A DNA stretch of 64,000 bases from Lithodes maja (Eukaryota; Arthropoda; Malacostraca; Decapoda; Lithodidae), in NCBI GenBank assembly GCA_037953745.1, contig JBAKBP010001611.1:62001-126000 (forward strand). The letters are read 5' to 3'. Each line of letters opens with the position of its first letter. Position 1 is the stretch's first letter. This document shows positions 1 to 12,042 of the stretch, piece after piece. The notes beneath the pieces are model-generated. The model saw only the letters and a program-made list of their open reading frames with translations, was not told the DNA's origin and did not search any database. The translations under genes and the position numbers were made by a program.

Positions 1-1615
1 GTAATAATGTCTGCCAGATGTTGGAATAAGGTAGTAATGTCTGCCAGGTGTTGACATATGGTAGTGATGTCTGCCAGGTGTTAGGATTTTGTAGAAATGT
101 GTGCCAGATGGTGAAATGTAAAGTTGTCAGTCAGATACTTCAAACAGGTAGTAATGTCTGCCAGATGTTGGAATAAGGTACAAATGTCTGCCAGATTTTG
201 GAATAGGTTAGGAATGTCTGTCAGATGTTGCAATCAGGTAATAATGTCTGCCAGATGTTAGAATAAGGTAGTAATATCTGCCAGATGTTGCAATATTATA
301 GTAATGTCTGCCAGATATTGGAATAAGGAAGTAATGTCTGTCAGATGTTAGAATATTGTAGTAATATCTGCCAGATGTTAGAATATTGTGGAAATGTCTG
401 TCATATGTTGCAATCAGACTGTAATCTCTGCCAGAATTTGGAATATGGTTAACGTGTGTCAGATGTTGGAATATGGTAGTAATGTCTGTCAGATGATGGA
501 ATATGGTAGTAATGTCTGTCAGATGTTGGAAAAAGGTAGTAATGTTTGTCAGATGTTGGAATATGGTAGTAATGTCTGTCAGATTCTTGCAATAAGGTAG
601 TAATTATAATGTCTACCAGACGTTGAAATATTTTGTAAATGTCTGCCAGATGTTGAAATAAGGTAGCAATGTCTGCCAGATGTTGGAATAAGGTGGACAA
701 GTCTGCCAGATGTTGGAATATGGTAGTAATGTCTGTCAGATGTTGGAATAAGGTAGTAATGTCTGTCAGATGTTGGAATAAGGTAGTAATGTCTGTCAGT
801 TGTTGCAATATGGTATAATGTCTGCCAGATGTTGGAGTAAGGAAGTAATGTCTGTCAGATGTTGGAATATTGTAGTAATATCTGCCCGATGTTAGGATAC
901 TGTGGAAATGTCTGTCAGATGTTGCAATCAGGCAGTAATGTCTGCCAGAATTTGGAATAAGGTTAACGTGTGTCAGATGTTGGAATATGATAGTAATGTC
1001 TGATAGATGTTGCAATAAGGTAGTAATGTCTACCAGACGTTAAAATATTGTAGAAATGTCTGCCAGACTTTGAAATAAGGTAGCAATGTCTGCCAGATGT
1101 TGGAATAAGGTAGTATTTCTGCCAGATGTTGGAATATGGTAGTAATGTCTGTCAGATGTTGGAATAATGTAGTAATGTCTGTCAGATGTTGGAATAAGGT
1201 AGTCATGTGTGTCAGATGTTAGAATAAGGTAGTAATGTCTGCCACATGTTGGAATAAGGTAGTAATGTCTGTCAGATGTTGGAATAAGGCCGTAATGTCT
1301 GTCAGATGTTGGAATAAGGTAGTAATGTCTGTCAGATGTTGGAATAAGGTAGTAATGTCTGCCAGCTGTTGGAATAAGGTAGTAATGTCTGCCAGATGAT
1401 TGAATAAGGTAGTAATGTCTGCCAGATGTTGGAATATGATAGTAATGTATGCCAGATGTAGGAATATGGTATTAATGTCTGCCAGATGTTGGAATATGTA
1501 CGTAGTAATGTCTGTCAGATGTTGAAATATGGTAGGCCTATTAATGTCTGCCAGATGTTGGAATATGGTAGTAATATCTGTCAGATGTTGAATAAGGTAA
1601 TAATGTCTGTCAGAT
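1..1615. repeat. 30-bp minisatellite array, part 1
   Basis: About 54 tandem copies of a 30-bp unit (core: gtctgccagatgttggaata) with point differences and small indels. The unit length is a multiple of three, so long open frames with a 10-residue period appear on both strands. They are by-products of the repeat and not genes. The array begins before the window start. It is cut at about 1616 by a reverse-strand SINE-like insertion and resumes at about 2141. Confidence 0.95.
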
Positions 1616-2140
1616 TTTTTTTTTTTTTTTTTTTTTGTTTTTTTTTTCCTATATTCCAACTTACTTCCTCTCGGGCATAGGCTGAGAGCCTTAACATTCA
1701 CCGCTTTACAATGAACAGTGAAGCCCGTGAGGTCTTCTTCCAGTCTAGGGAGTGAGACATGTGAAGCACGTAGAGTACAACGAGCACCTGCCATCTTGCC
1801 TTCACATGAGGCACGGTGCTCACTCATGGCCCGAAACGACCCCATCTCTGAAGCCACCTCGTTCCCGTGCTTCACTGTCTCAACCCCTACACTCGGACTC
1901 TCACACTTACACACACACAACGCCACCTGTTGAGCAGATAACTCACCAGGCATTGCACCCCTATAGCATATTTTGAATATGGGAATATTCATACAGTGCT
2001 ATTTAATCAGGGAACAATGAGGGTATTTTATTGACGTTTCGGTGGGCTTGTGGTAATGCACTGATACCAGGTACAGCACAAATTCCATCCCAATAATATC
2101 TTCCCATTGATACATCGGGATTTGAACCCGGGACCTTTGG
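1616..2140 (-). mobile_element. SINE-like element with tRNA-type B box and poly(A) tail, inserted in the minisatellite
   Basis: Reading the minus strand, the insert begins near 2140. It carries a pol III B-box-like motif (ggttcaaatcc, complement of about 2118-2130) and ends in a long A-rich tail, seen as poly(T) at 1616-1648. About 240 bp before the tail match a plus-strand copy at 45377-45610, including 'cactccctagactgga' and 'cagcctatgcccgagag' just before the A tail. The minisatellite runs up to both edges, so the insertion post-dates the array. Only about 3 bp (gat) could be a target duplication. No clear A box was found, so it may be a composite or a 5'-truncated LINE. Confidence 0.65.
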
Positions 2141-2586
2141 ATGTTGGAATATGGTAGTAATGTCTGTCAGATTTTGGAATATGGTAGTAATGTCTGCCAG
2201 ATGTTGGAATAAGGTATTCATGTCTGCCAGAGGTTGGAATAAGGTAGTAATGTCTGTCAGATGTTGGAATATGGTAGTAATGTCGGCCAGATGTTGGAAT
2301 AAGGTAGTAATGTCTGTCAGATGTTGGAATAAGGTAGTAATGTCTGTCAGATGTTGGAATATGGTAGTAATGTCTGCCAGAGGTTGGAATAAGGTAGTAA
2401 TGTCTGTCAGATGTTGGAATATGGTAGTAATGTTTGTCAGATATTGGAATATATGGTAGCATTGTCTGCCAGTTTTTGGAATATGGTAGTAATGTATGCG
2501 AGATGTTGGAATAAGGTAGTAATGTCTGACAGGTGTTGGAATATGGTGGTAATGTCTGTCAGATGTTGGAATAAGGTAGTAATGTC
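2141..2586. repeat. 30-bp minisatellite array, part 2
   Basis: The same 30-bp unit as at 1-1615, about 15 copies, resuming immediately after the SINE-like insertion. It ends at about 2586, where the sequence changes to a LINE-tail-like repeat. Confidence 0.95.
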
Positions 2587-2674
2587 GGCTCTCTGCAGAC
2601 TCCTATTTTCATCTTGGTAGCATTTGTAAAGGATCTGCCTCATTTGCACCAGTGTGCAAAAATAAAAAAATCCT

Positions 2675-2714
<40 letters not shown>

Positions 2715-3230
2715 TTGGCTGTGTAAGGGATCTGCCTCTCTTGTAACAGAGTCGTAGATATGTGAAAAAGGCTACCTAGTGCTATAGTGGGATCAAGAAC
2801 AATAGAGAATTTCAAGATAAAATCAGGAAGTCATATGGACGAAATGGGTTGGATGTGAAAGGGATCTGCCTTTTGTGGGCCACTTGTGTCTCTGCAGATT
2901 CCCATGTTCATCTTAGTTGCATGTGTAAGGGATCTGCCTCATTTGTACCGGTGTGCAAGCAAACGAGCGACAGAGAGACTGGGTGTGTAAGGGATCTGCC
3001 TCTATTCGTTTAGTAACAGAGTTGTAGATATGTGGAATTGGTTGTCCTATAGCTACGACAGTTTCCAGTGCTATATAGCCTTCGTCGCTTAGTGCTGTAG
3101 AATTAATTACAGTTGGGGATATCCCCCAGATGAAATTAATTCATAAGGTTATTCAACCTTATAGTGGGATGAAGAACAATAGAGTTCAACATAAAATTAG
3201 ATAGGACAAGATGGGTTGGGTGTGAAAGGC
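2587..3230 (+). repeat. Imperfect direct repeat of a LINE-3'-tail-like module (two copies about 302 bp apart)
   Basis: The motif starting 'ctctgcaga' and running to 'accagtgtgcaa' at about 2589 recurs at about 2891. 'gggatctgcctct' followed by 'aacagag' and 'gtagatatgtg' at about 2729 recurs at about 2992. 'atagtgggat' followed by 'agaacaatagag' at about 2783 recurs at about 3162. The stretch 'gggatctgcc' to 'tgtgggccac' near 2860-2920 resembles the tail at 32297-32361. This suggests 3' ends of one LINE family duplicated in tandem. No coding potential was seen. Confidence 0.6.
2678..2711. repeat. (GA)n microsatellite
   Basis: Uninterrupted GA dinucleotides lie inside the first copy of the 302-bp direct repeat. 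The second copy has only a short equivalent (agcgacagagaga) at about 2965. Confidence 0.9.
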
Positions 3231-3460
3231 TGCCACGTGCGTGTCTGGCCACCATTTTGGATATCATATCAAAGGTTGCCCAATACAAAAATGCACCTTG
3301 TGTCAAAGTATGGTCCCGATCCGACAAGTGGTTCCGGAGTTATTGCGTAAAAACCGGACTATATACATTTTTATGGAAGCGTGCAATACTACTTGAACCC
3401 CTGATAAGGAAGCGTGCAATACTTCTCGAATCCCAGATAACGTTGCTTGCTGTTTGAGGG
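3230..3460 (+). repeat. Dispersed repeat, copy 1
   Basis: 'ggctgccacg', 'tatcaaaggttgcccaatac' and 'gtggttccggagttattgcg' recur with modest divergence at 4154-4290. The shared stretch is about 130 bp. A short open frame runs through it, but there is no recognisable protein. Confidence 0.7.
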
Positions 3461-4153
3461 AGGAGGAAAGGTAAGTCACACCACACCAAAAATTGTCAAC
3501 ACTTTGAAGGTCTAGAACTTTGTTATTAAACAAAGCATTTGGCAAAGGGAGGAATTATTAAAAACCTTAGCCAATACTCTGTTATTCACCAAAAAATAAA
3601 TTTGAATTATCATTATTATTTGGTAGGGTTGGTATGTATAGGTAGGTTGGATAAATAATTGGTGGAATTCGTAGGGACTCTTAACTGTTTTGAGAGAGTT
3701 AAATACAAAAAAATAAATAGATCTGAATAATAAATCGACTATGTTATTAAGCAAAACTGGGGGATGCGTGGAAGCATAATTTTATAGACTGTAGACGGTA
3801 AACTTTGTGTGGGTACCGAATACAGTTTTAAAGTCATTCAAGATAGACAGTTTTCAATGCTGCGGCCAAACTATTCCACCCATTTATATTATTTTGGTAT
3901 CAAAACGTTCGGAATCGCGAGCCTCACCCAACTACATAAACATAGCTTTGATCATCGGCGTAGTTTTCAAGATGTGGAATTTTAAGTGGAATTAGAGTTT
4001 TTTTCAAGTTTGCCGGAAAAAAACCCACGTGCAAAAGCAAAACCTTCTCTATAACATTTGCGGAGCATTAGTAGTGGAGACCATATGCCAAAGTCCAATA
4101 ATTTCCTATGAGTGGGAGAGACGGTATTTAGGCGTCAAATGTTTCGGGAAATC
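3461..4153. other. Stretch with no recognised gene
   Basis: AT-rich unique-looking sequence between two copies of a dispersed repeat. Short open frames on both strands have no recognisable domains. Confidence 0.5.
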
Positions 4154-4295
4154 GGCTGCCACGGACCTGTTTGGCCGCCATGCCGGATGTTTAGCATATC
4201 AAAAGTTGCCCAATACAAAAACGCACCTCTTGTGAAAGTTTGATCCCGATCCAAAAAGTGGTTCTGGAGTTATTGCGTCGAAACCGGCGAGTAAA
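4154..4295 (+). repeat. Dispersed repeat, copy 2
   Basis: Homologous by eye to 3230-3370, with the same order of shared motifs and differences scattered throughout. It is followed directly by a tRNA-like B-box region on the opposite strand. Confidence 0.7.
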
Positions 4296-4324
4296 GATAA
4301 TTTGGATGAATAACCGGGTTTAAT

Positions 4325-4395
4325 TATAACAATAGGGGTTCCCCGTAGGGGTCGAACCCCTAATAACCATAATACACAGAGTACCACAGAACCAC
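4325..4395 (-). mobile_element. tRNA-like SINE head
   Basis: On the minus strand the segment contains a B-box-like 'ggttcgacccc', with 'tggttctgtggtactctg' about 35 bp upstream as a possible A box. It does not fold into a convincing cloverleaf, so a tRNA-derived SINE remnant is more likely than a working tRNA gene. Confidence 0.4.
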
Positions 4396-4835
4396 ATATT
4401 ACAAATCCTTATTGCAAAGGTCAAAGTTTATATGTATTTGTACTGAGTAAATCAATTTTCCTACTCATATCAGTATATCAGTTAAAACCCACTGAGGTTT
4501 GATCGTTATTATAACCTCTATGACATTTCACTGTGACATCTCTCATTTTAACTCTAACCCAGAAACTAGTACAGTACATTACTCTTAAGTGAAGTCAGTG
4601 GAATTTGTCTTCCAATAACCAGTTATCCAAGTGTTATTCCGTTAAATGTTACCATTGCCTTCATGTGGAGTCAAATAAGATATAGATAAATATATTTTTT
4701 TTCTGTCGTAAAGTCTGAGCGTTTTTACTGCTGAACAAAAGCGAAGGAAAAGGCGGATGTTTATTTTATCTCTGTCTCTACCGTTCTTGGTCCTCAAAGT
4801 TTATAAATGTATAAGTCCTTGCAGTTACAGGGGTT

Positions 4836-5247
4836 GTTGTTGTTGTTGTTCCCCAAGCTGCCTGGCCGAACAGCCCTAAGGCCCCGAGCAATGCCAAGGC
4901 CATAACCGAGCGCCCCCACAGAACCCTCCCTGCCGACCACAATAAAGCCTGGGTGACCGAAGCCACTTCATGGCGGGGAGCTGAGGAGGGTGCGGAAACG
5001 CCCGGGAAACCAAAGCCCCACCCAGGGCCCTGTGCCCCTCAGCAATTATGTAGAGAAAGTTGAGGGGCAAGGGGAAAATGTGACGCTTTGGCTTCCAATC
5101 TTGGTAGATTGGGAGATCAATCCACGGAAGAGACGCCGTCACTTGAGATCTAGAAAATATATAAGTTAAAGGAACAGTCAGAGTAAGCTATGTTTATGGC
5201 AGAGATCGCTCAGCTCTCACTCTGATAGACCAGCCCATCGCCACATG
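4836..5247 (-). mobile_element. SINE-like insertion with (AAC)n tail and 13-bp target duplication
   Basis: The segment is flanked by a perfect 13-bp direct repeat (agttacaggggtt) at 4823-4835 and 5248-5260. On the minus strand it ends in an (AAC)n tail, seen as gttgttgttgttgtt next to the left repeat. A target duplication of this size next to a simple-repeat tail is the hallmark of LINE-mediated retroposition. The 412-bp body is GC-rich in its tail half. I found no clear pol III box, so the SINE class is unassigned. Open frames inside it are incidental. Confidence 0.75.
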
Positions 5248-5260
5248 AGTTACAGGGGTT

Positions 5261-6160
5261 ATAACTGGTGGTGTCACGGTACATGAGCAAAAGGTTGTTT
5301 GCCCTCACTACATAACTTTTATGCTGTTGTCACCTTGAGGTCGATTAGGATAAGTCACGGGTTTCTATACAGTATATTGGATTAGCTAAAGATTAGCCTA
5401 CATGTCAGTTAATGTTAGGTTAGGGTAAGTCTAAGCTTATAGTATTATGTTGTGAATATATGCAGTTATCGTAATGAGTTGATTTAAGTTAAAACTCGAA
5501 GTGTGGGGAATGTTTTGTAATTACAAATTAAGTATAATCCAGTGCCGAACACTATCAAGAAAATATATCCTCACATATTATTATTGTATCTACCAATTCG
5601 GATGTTTACGAATATTATGTCGTTGCGTGTATGTTTATATGTGTGATTCTAACATAATTTGGACTTATAGCAGTGAAATCTTACTCTCATTCTAACCTCC
5701 CAAAAAATGTATACAAGTGTTGTTCTCGATTGTCCCTTTACTCACAGTGATCAATACTGGTTAACCAAGAATATTTATCAATGAAGTTTGTGAACATTGA
5801 ATAAATGTGCATGCAATATCGCTTCCATGGATAGCACACACGCCAGAAATGTGTGCTTAACTGATTGATATTGTTTATACATTTACTTATTGCCAATGTG
5901 TATATTACTTCACCTGAGAAGTGTCTGGAGTTAATTTCACTATATATGAATTTTGTTAGTCTATTCCTGTTCGATAGTTTTGTATATGAGCCATACACAG
6001 TATATCCTGATATGGGTGATATATTACACAACGATGTAACGTGATCCCATGAATAATTAGTTCATAACGCTTTCAGTCACACTCGCTCGATGACAAATTC
6101 ATACATTGATTAAATACGTGAAGATAAACAGGCATTCAGACACACAGATAATTAAAGGGA
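5261..6160. other. AT-rich stretch with no recognised gene
   Basis: I saw no coding similarity, tandem array or paired inverted repeat here. Confidence 0.5.
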
Positions 6161-6164
6161 GATT

Positions 6165-6310
6165 TCCACTTAGGGATTTTTTCTCGACCCCCTTCTTCTT
6201 CATGTTTAGCCCCATTGATTTGAGATTTTAAGATGTTCGCCCCATTAGTTTTGCGATTTTAAGAACTTTGGCCTCATTTCTGTCAATTATAAGACCTTAA
6301 TTTAAGAGGA
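6165..6310 (+). repeat. Member of the 'ccccatt-agtttt' / 'GGCTCGCTATCGCTCG' dispersed family (partial)
   Basis: Repeated phrases such as 'cgacccccttcttcttcatg', 'tttagccccatt' and 'gttcgccccattagtttt' match the copy at 7030-7300 and, reversed, the copy at 17190-17480. It lacks the 'ggcgagcgatag' block found in the longer copies. Confidence 0.6.
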
Positions 6311-6569
6311 ACCAGCCAAATAAGAATGTTCATAAGAAAATATACACTCAAGAATGCAATTGATGTTGTTTGGTTAGGAGTGTGGCTTGTGGATACCAAT
6401 AAATTGTATTGGTCGATTATCCTAGCAATTCAGTCGCAAACTATTACAAAAGCCTATATTCACTGGCGGAACGAATGGCAATATATTCGATGTCGTCGCC
6501 TTGCATAATATATTTCTGGCTATCAGTAGACGGTTTTAATCAGCTTGGAAAAAAATTGAAAAGTCAGAG

Positions 6570-6592
6570 GGATATTTTAAGAACATAAGAAC
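6570..6592 (-). repeat. LINE-tail-like 'ttcttatgttc' repeat
   Basis: 'aagaacataagaacata' on the plus strand reads as the 'cttatgttcttatg'-type tail seen at 32340-32361. It may be the very 3' end of a truncated LINE on the minus strand. The evidence is short. Confidence 0.3.
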
Positions 6593-6814
6593 ATAATTAT
6601 TCCAAATTCGAGAACAATTCTCTAATGTTATCCAAATTAAAAACAAGATATGAGTCACTATTTACTGAAGGATTATGTATTCCAATGATAAGCAGATGGC
6701 TAATAAAACTTCTTTGTAATTAAAGGGGTTACACTGGAATGGCCTGGGGAAATTAAGGTGTGACTTATGAAGCTTTGTGTCAACAGTGTGGCAGGAACGA
6801 GGCGAGGGAAACTA

Positions 6815-7000
6815 ATAATGTCCGGAGTGTGAGGAGGTCGCAGGGTGGAGGGAGGGAGAAGGGTAGTGGTGGAGTGAGAGGAGGAGGATGAGGAGGGGGA
6901 AGAAGGGGCGGAGGAGGAAGAGGAGTAGTGGTGGAGTGAGAGGAGGAGAAGCAGAAGGAGGAAGGGTGGCCAAAGAGAAGGAGGAGCATGAGCAAGAATT
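6815..7000. repeat. GGA/GAG-rich low-complexity tract
   Basis: Purine-rich (GAG, GGA, AAG) sequence gives long serine- or glutamate-rich frames on the two strands. These are composition artefacts. Confidence 0.8.
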
Positions 7001-7019
7001 ACCTCAAGAAACAAGTCTT

Positions 7020-7340
7020 ATAAAAGAGAGATGGGTCGTTTTCCTAGACCCCCTTCTCCCTCATGTTTAGCCCCATTAGTTTTCAGAATTTATGACGTTC
7101 GGCCAATTAGTTTGGCGGTTTTAATACTTTTCGCCCCATTTCTTTGTAAATATTAAGACTGTTCGTGTAATTTAGGTGTCGACTTTTTTTCCTGGCGAGC
7201 GATAGGAGGCCTGAAATTTAAGAGAAACCGGCCTTTGGCCCAAAATGTACACATTTATCTTGAAGGAGGGTATTGGGGGGTTTATTTTTAAGTTTGATGG
7301 AGGTCTAGGGAGGAAACTTAAAACATGATAAAAATATATA
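7020..7340 (+). repeat. Member of the 'GGCTCGCTATCGCTCG' dispersed family
   Basis: Contains 'gacccccttctccctcatg', 'ttagccccattagtttt', 'aggtgtcgac' and 'cctggcgagcgatag', followed by 'tgaaggagggtattgggggg'. The same modules in reverse order and orientation lie at 17190-17480, and shorter parts at 14760-14940 and 44540-44700. Confidence 0.7.
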
Positions 7341-9690
7341 TAAAGGAGGAAAAAGATACGCCCATCCCTCTTTAAGTTGGCAAAACCGGATGGTCATAAA
7401 ATATGTGGTAAACCTAAAGATATAGTTGACATAAACATCTATTCACGTAACAAAACGCGTCTAGTTTTGCATTCAGGTTTTGGTTCACTACATATACTAA
7501 ATTTGTCATCTGAGCCATCACTTGATAGATCGGTAGAAAACCGAAGCGGCCTGTTTGCTTTTAAGAAACGGTAAATGAAAGCAATTTATTAATATAATAT
7601 AAATACATGTATTTATTTGGTTTGTATAAATATAAATAAAATTATAGGAACTATATTAGAGTTTACTAACTAAACGCAGATATTCGAGGCGAAGCAGAAA
7701 TAACGTGAATCAGAAAGGGTAAGTAGGCAAACATAGATTTCTACTTACCAATAATGCTACTATCAGAATGATTAAAACTGTTTCACAGCAGAATTGCTTT
7801 GAGCAGGCATTATGAATGGCTTTCTTTTTGCTTAATGGGAATCACGATATTCGCAACCCATCCATAATAATATATTATGTGTATGGTAATTATCCTTTAG
7901 CGGGTTTTGCTTCTTTTTCTATCTATACTTAAGATAATTAATTTTAAAGCGTTCTATAATTTCCATAGTGTTATATCAATAGTATTAGACCTTAAATAGT
8001 ATTATTAACCACCCAACAGCGGGGGGATTGTAAACCAAGTGGCCCCTGAACGGGCACTTAAACAATTATTTGACTTTTTCAACTCGTTCTAACTTTGTGA
8101 AACAAGTGGTTAAGGAAGTAGAACAAATGTGTGGAAGAACGTACAGGGTCTGGTTTGTACAGAGACACCAAAATGGGTATACACTTATTATGACTCACAT
8201 TTATACATAATGGCTCGTGAAAATATACAGCTTGCCACATACTTTTTCAATCTTCCGTCTATATGGCATATAAGGTGAACATAGTCTTTGCTCAGCCAAA
8301 ATGTCTGTGTGTTATCGTCTTCAAAATCATTACCAGACAAATACAATATAGAGATATATGTAGACTCGGACGTGGAGATCAAGATGCGTAAGGAGTGTTA
8401 CATACATTTTGAAAAGTGTGTCATCACACACAAAATACATGGTGACATTTTTGTTAGGCTCTACTGACAGACCAATTTGAACTCATACACGTGAAAGACA
8501 CTTCCAATGTCTACAAGATGCACTCATATCAGCAGTCAAAACTATGAGTTCGCAACATTTTGAGGTACTATCACAGCCAGGAATTTGTATTGCACCGAAT
8601 TATGTGGTGCCCACCCGGTCTCTCCTTTCTTCCGAGCAAGTCACCTATTAATTCCACAAACTACCAAAGACTCATCTAATACATCACTGACGTAATAATG
8701 AAGCAAGTGACTCTAATCTCGACATTTTAAGCAACATTAAAAGCTGAATATTGCAAAGTTGTACTAGTTACCCAATTTTTTTTTAATTTGGGTCAGCCGC
8801 TGTTCAGGCCACGTTCGCTTTCCTTTCAATTGCCTTGTTAGAGAGAACGTTCAGTCCAGATAATGCTCAGTTTTTATAAATGTATTAAGAAAGAGAGAAA
8901 GACAAGTGAAAACAAGGTGAAAGGGGAAATAACTGAGTAAAAAAATTGGGGAATATCTTGAAAAAAGATGAGATAATCTAGCCAAATAAATAAAAACTGT
9001 TGAACAAAGTTAACTTATACCATTGTATTACTAGGATAATTGCTTAATCTTAATTCTACGCATCATCTAGAGTAATACATATTACAAACCGGGCCAATGT
9101 AATGAGTTATTTAAAATGTAATGTATATAATTTGTTGGTTCACAACATTCATGTAGTTTGTTAAACATTTATAAGGAAGATAACAACACAAATAAAGAGA
9201 ACAGGAAGGGGATAAGCAAAACCTGGAAACTACTTGTTGTTTATGGCTTTACTCATTATTAATATAATTGTACAAACTTGCTCGCTTAAAGCATTTGCAT
9301 CCTAAATTAGTCTGGAAGTAGCTTAATTAAATATCATGAAATCGGAACCTTATTCGAACAGGTAATGTGATGTATGCATAACTAAACACTAGATATGATA
9401 CAATAACAACATGACAAAAATGATTTTAATTACTAAATAATGAATGGGGGAAATAAAATCCTTAAATATAATAGTAAATCCTCTCAAGTACCGAATAGAA
9501 GACAGTAAGACGAAAAATGTGACTAACATTGTGCGAGAGCCAATGCCCTCTCATTCCATTTAAAGAAGACTTGATTAAGCAGGTAAAAAGCCACAATACA
9601 TTAATGAAAACAAAAAAATACATATGTGTAAGGGATTTGTTCAATTTTATAGGTTTAAACCTGAGTTACGTTAGAACAAGTTTGGATATA
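7341..9690. other. AT-rich stretch with no recognised gene
   Basis: About 2.3 kb with only short open frames. The 65-codon frame at 7377-7574 has no recognisable domain. No repeat pairing was noticed. Confidence 0.5.
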
Positions 9691-9947
9691 ATAGGCTGAA
9701 GGTCAAAGGCCCTCCTTCTCCTCAGTTGGCTATAATGGAGTACAGGCCCCTTGGTCCATCACGTTAAGATTACTTCCCCAACAAAAGAATGTCCTCCATT
9801 CCCACCGCTCAGCTCTCTCTCGGAGCAAATTTACGTGCTGAAAATTGCACTCGACATATGTGGAGCGCCGCCACATAGTCCACATTTATTAACTCGACAT
9901 ATATGGTGCGCCGATGGTTGAGGGTTAAAAAAATGAAAATCATATAT

Positions 9948-9951
<4 letters not shown>

Positions 9952-10002
<51 letters not shown>

Positions 10003-10047
10003 AAAACGTCAAATAAATTCACGGTCGATACATATATACTGTATATG

Positions 10048-10097
<50 letters not shown>
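9952..10097. repeat. Two (TA)n microsatellites
   Basis: Long TA runs at about 9952-9992 and 10050-10097 are separated by about 57 bp of ordinary sequence. A short direct repeat (ctcgacatat, then gcgccg 5-6 bp on) lies just upstream at about 9850 and 9893. Confidence 0.9.
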
Positions 10098-10103
<6 letters not shown>

Positions 10104-11650
10104 TTTCAAGATTGCAGAATTCTGCTTACTAAATTTGTTTTCGTCCCACAACTTTTTCCCTGCATTTAAGGGTAAATATACAATTTGTGTTTAAGTCTTG
10201 CTTCTGACTTGCATCTTAGAACTTCTTGACCGCTTGGAAAGTTATCGGAAAGATATTAACCTAGTTCGTTGGACAAATCTGATATGATCTTTTCAATCCT
10301 CCTCAAATCATTTGTGTTTAATGTATAATTTAAGTTGATAGACTTTCATATATATAATTATATACCTCTTAGCTGTTTTTAAGAAGCATTTGAGGTGAAT
10401 ACAATACACATACAGTATTATTATCCTTGTACATTTAGAATATACATTTTTATTTGGTCGTTTAACATTGATATAGTGGATTTTTAAATAATTAAATGTA
10501 ACGTAAGCAGTGAATTTATAAACAAGAATTCGGAAGGTAATTACCTGAATATCACTTAAATGAAAGACAAAATGTATTTCTAAAAGTATCTTCTCCAGTT
10601 CGTCATTCCCCTTTTGTTTATCTTGTTATAATGATTCTTTCAGACGAATTTGTTTAGCATGACTTTAAATTTAGATATCCTGGGACGTAAAGCTATTATA
10701 GCGATGCATTATCGAACTCTAAAATGTGTGCTTTGTGTATGTGAATACAATCATGGTTAGGTAGATGAAAGTATTATAATGTAATCGAAATATATATAAC
10801 TTCTGTAAATGAACTATTTGTATTACAGTGCATGTTGTATGTTGTAATGTTAATGAATATTTTAAAGTAAAACACGCTGACCAATAAATGGCATTAACAG
10901 TTGTTCTTGATATTATATGTCTTTGTTTTATTGCATGCATTTCGGATATGCTTGGTGTGGAAACAATTTTGAATTGTGTATATTTTATATGTTAACCAGA
11001 TATTTGGCAAGCGCTACTAAAATAGTAATAATGATGCAAGATTATAAGGTTACCTTAAACCCTACAAATCCACAGTATGTTCTTTCTTCATTACGAGGCG
11101 ATCATGAATTCAAAATATCAATCTCAATTTGATATGTATAATTAGAATATAATAACATATATTGTTGTTTCCTGGAAAACAAAAAAATATATACACATCT
11201 ATTGATTAACCTCGGATATATTCTGTTTCATCACTAATATTCAAAGGCTTATCACGGTAAAACATTCTGCACAATAAGCTTCACCGGTTGTTACAATATA
11301 ACACATTTTCGGCTTTGATTCACCCGACTTCTCTTAGATTTACTTCCTATTTGCATGTCCATATGTGCAGTGCTCTGAATCCGATTACCAAACTTTTCTT
11401 ACTTTGGGAACATATATTTAAAAGCAAAAAGAATCCTTTATCTGGAAATTACATTACCAGTTCGTATATTGCAGTGCAGTGGATGTTTCATCGCCCGCTG
11501 TTATTCTAATATGTTATTCACAATACATGCCAGATGATTCTTAACTATTACATTATGTCAACAAAATCAGAGGAATATACTCTATATATTTCAGAAACAT
11601 GGACTAAATAATACACTAACATATTTACTATTGTCAAATTAGTTTTACTA
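10098..11650. other. AT-rich stretch with no recognised gene
   Basis: About 1.5 kb of AT-rich sequence. Open frames are short and show no domain. Confidence 0.5.
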
Positions 11651-11654
11651 TAAA

Positions 11655-12027
11655 GACATTGCAGCTTGGCACCACACTGCAAGATAGGATATCCAGTGAA
11701 GAGCTGAGGAGAAGGTTAAGGTATCAAGAGTATCAGTGATGATATGCGTACGAGCAGGCTTGGATGGTTTGAACTAAGTTGGGTGAACAGTCCATGACCG
11801 TGGAGGCAGCTGTACCAAGGGGCAGACCAAGAAAAATGTGGTATTGTATTATACCTTGTGGTCTGATCTTGAATCGTAGAAACTGACAAGTGAAGCAGTT
11901 CTGCCAAAGGGTTGCCTGGAACACCACCATTAGAACATGAGACCGGAACCGCACTTTGTGTGGAGTACTCGATCTTTAAACTTGTGTATGTTTGTATGCA
12001 TGTATATGTATGTATGTATGTATGTAT
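11655..12027 (+). pseudogene. LINE (family B) reverse transcriptase C-terminal fragment with (ATGT)n tail
   Basis: The plus-strand translation gives broken pieces equivalent to the LINE B C-terminus at 21017-21405: a TLQDR-like piece, an EELRRRL-like piece, then MRTSRLGW, then VPRGRPRKMW, then RVAWNTTIRT. Stops and frameshifts interrupt it. It ends in (gtat)n at about 12001-12026, which fits the shared 3' tail of this family. It is a 5'-truncated, dead copy lying directly against the 52-bp minisatellite. Confidence 0.7.
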
Positions 12028-12042
12028 GAACAAGACAAGGTG

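Noticed and set aside
1..1615. CRISPR-like array
   Set aside because: Units are contiguous with no spacers, and the sequence context is eukaryotic.
449..2462. Long open frames on both strands across the 30-bp array (10-residue repeat proteins)
   Set aside because: They follow from a 30-bp period without stops. Frames are open on both strands, there is no conserved start, and the SINE-like insertion interrupts them.
8188..8382. Short frames in the AT-rich stretches (also 5738-6031, 10719-11132, 62294-62680)
   Set aside because: Lengths are expected by chance, with no domains, splice context or repeat homology.
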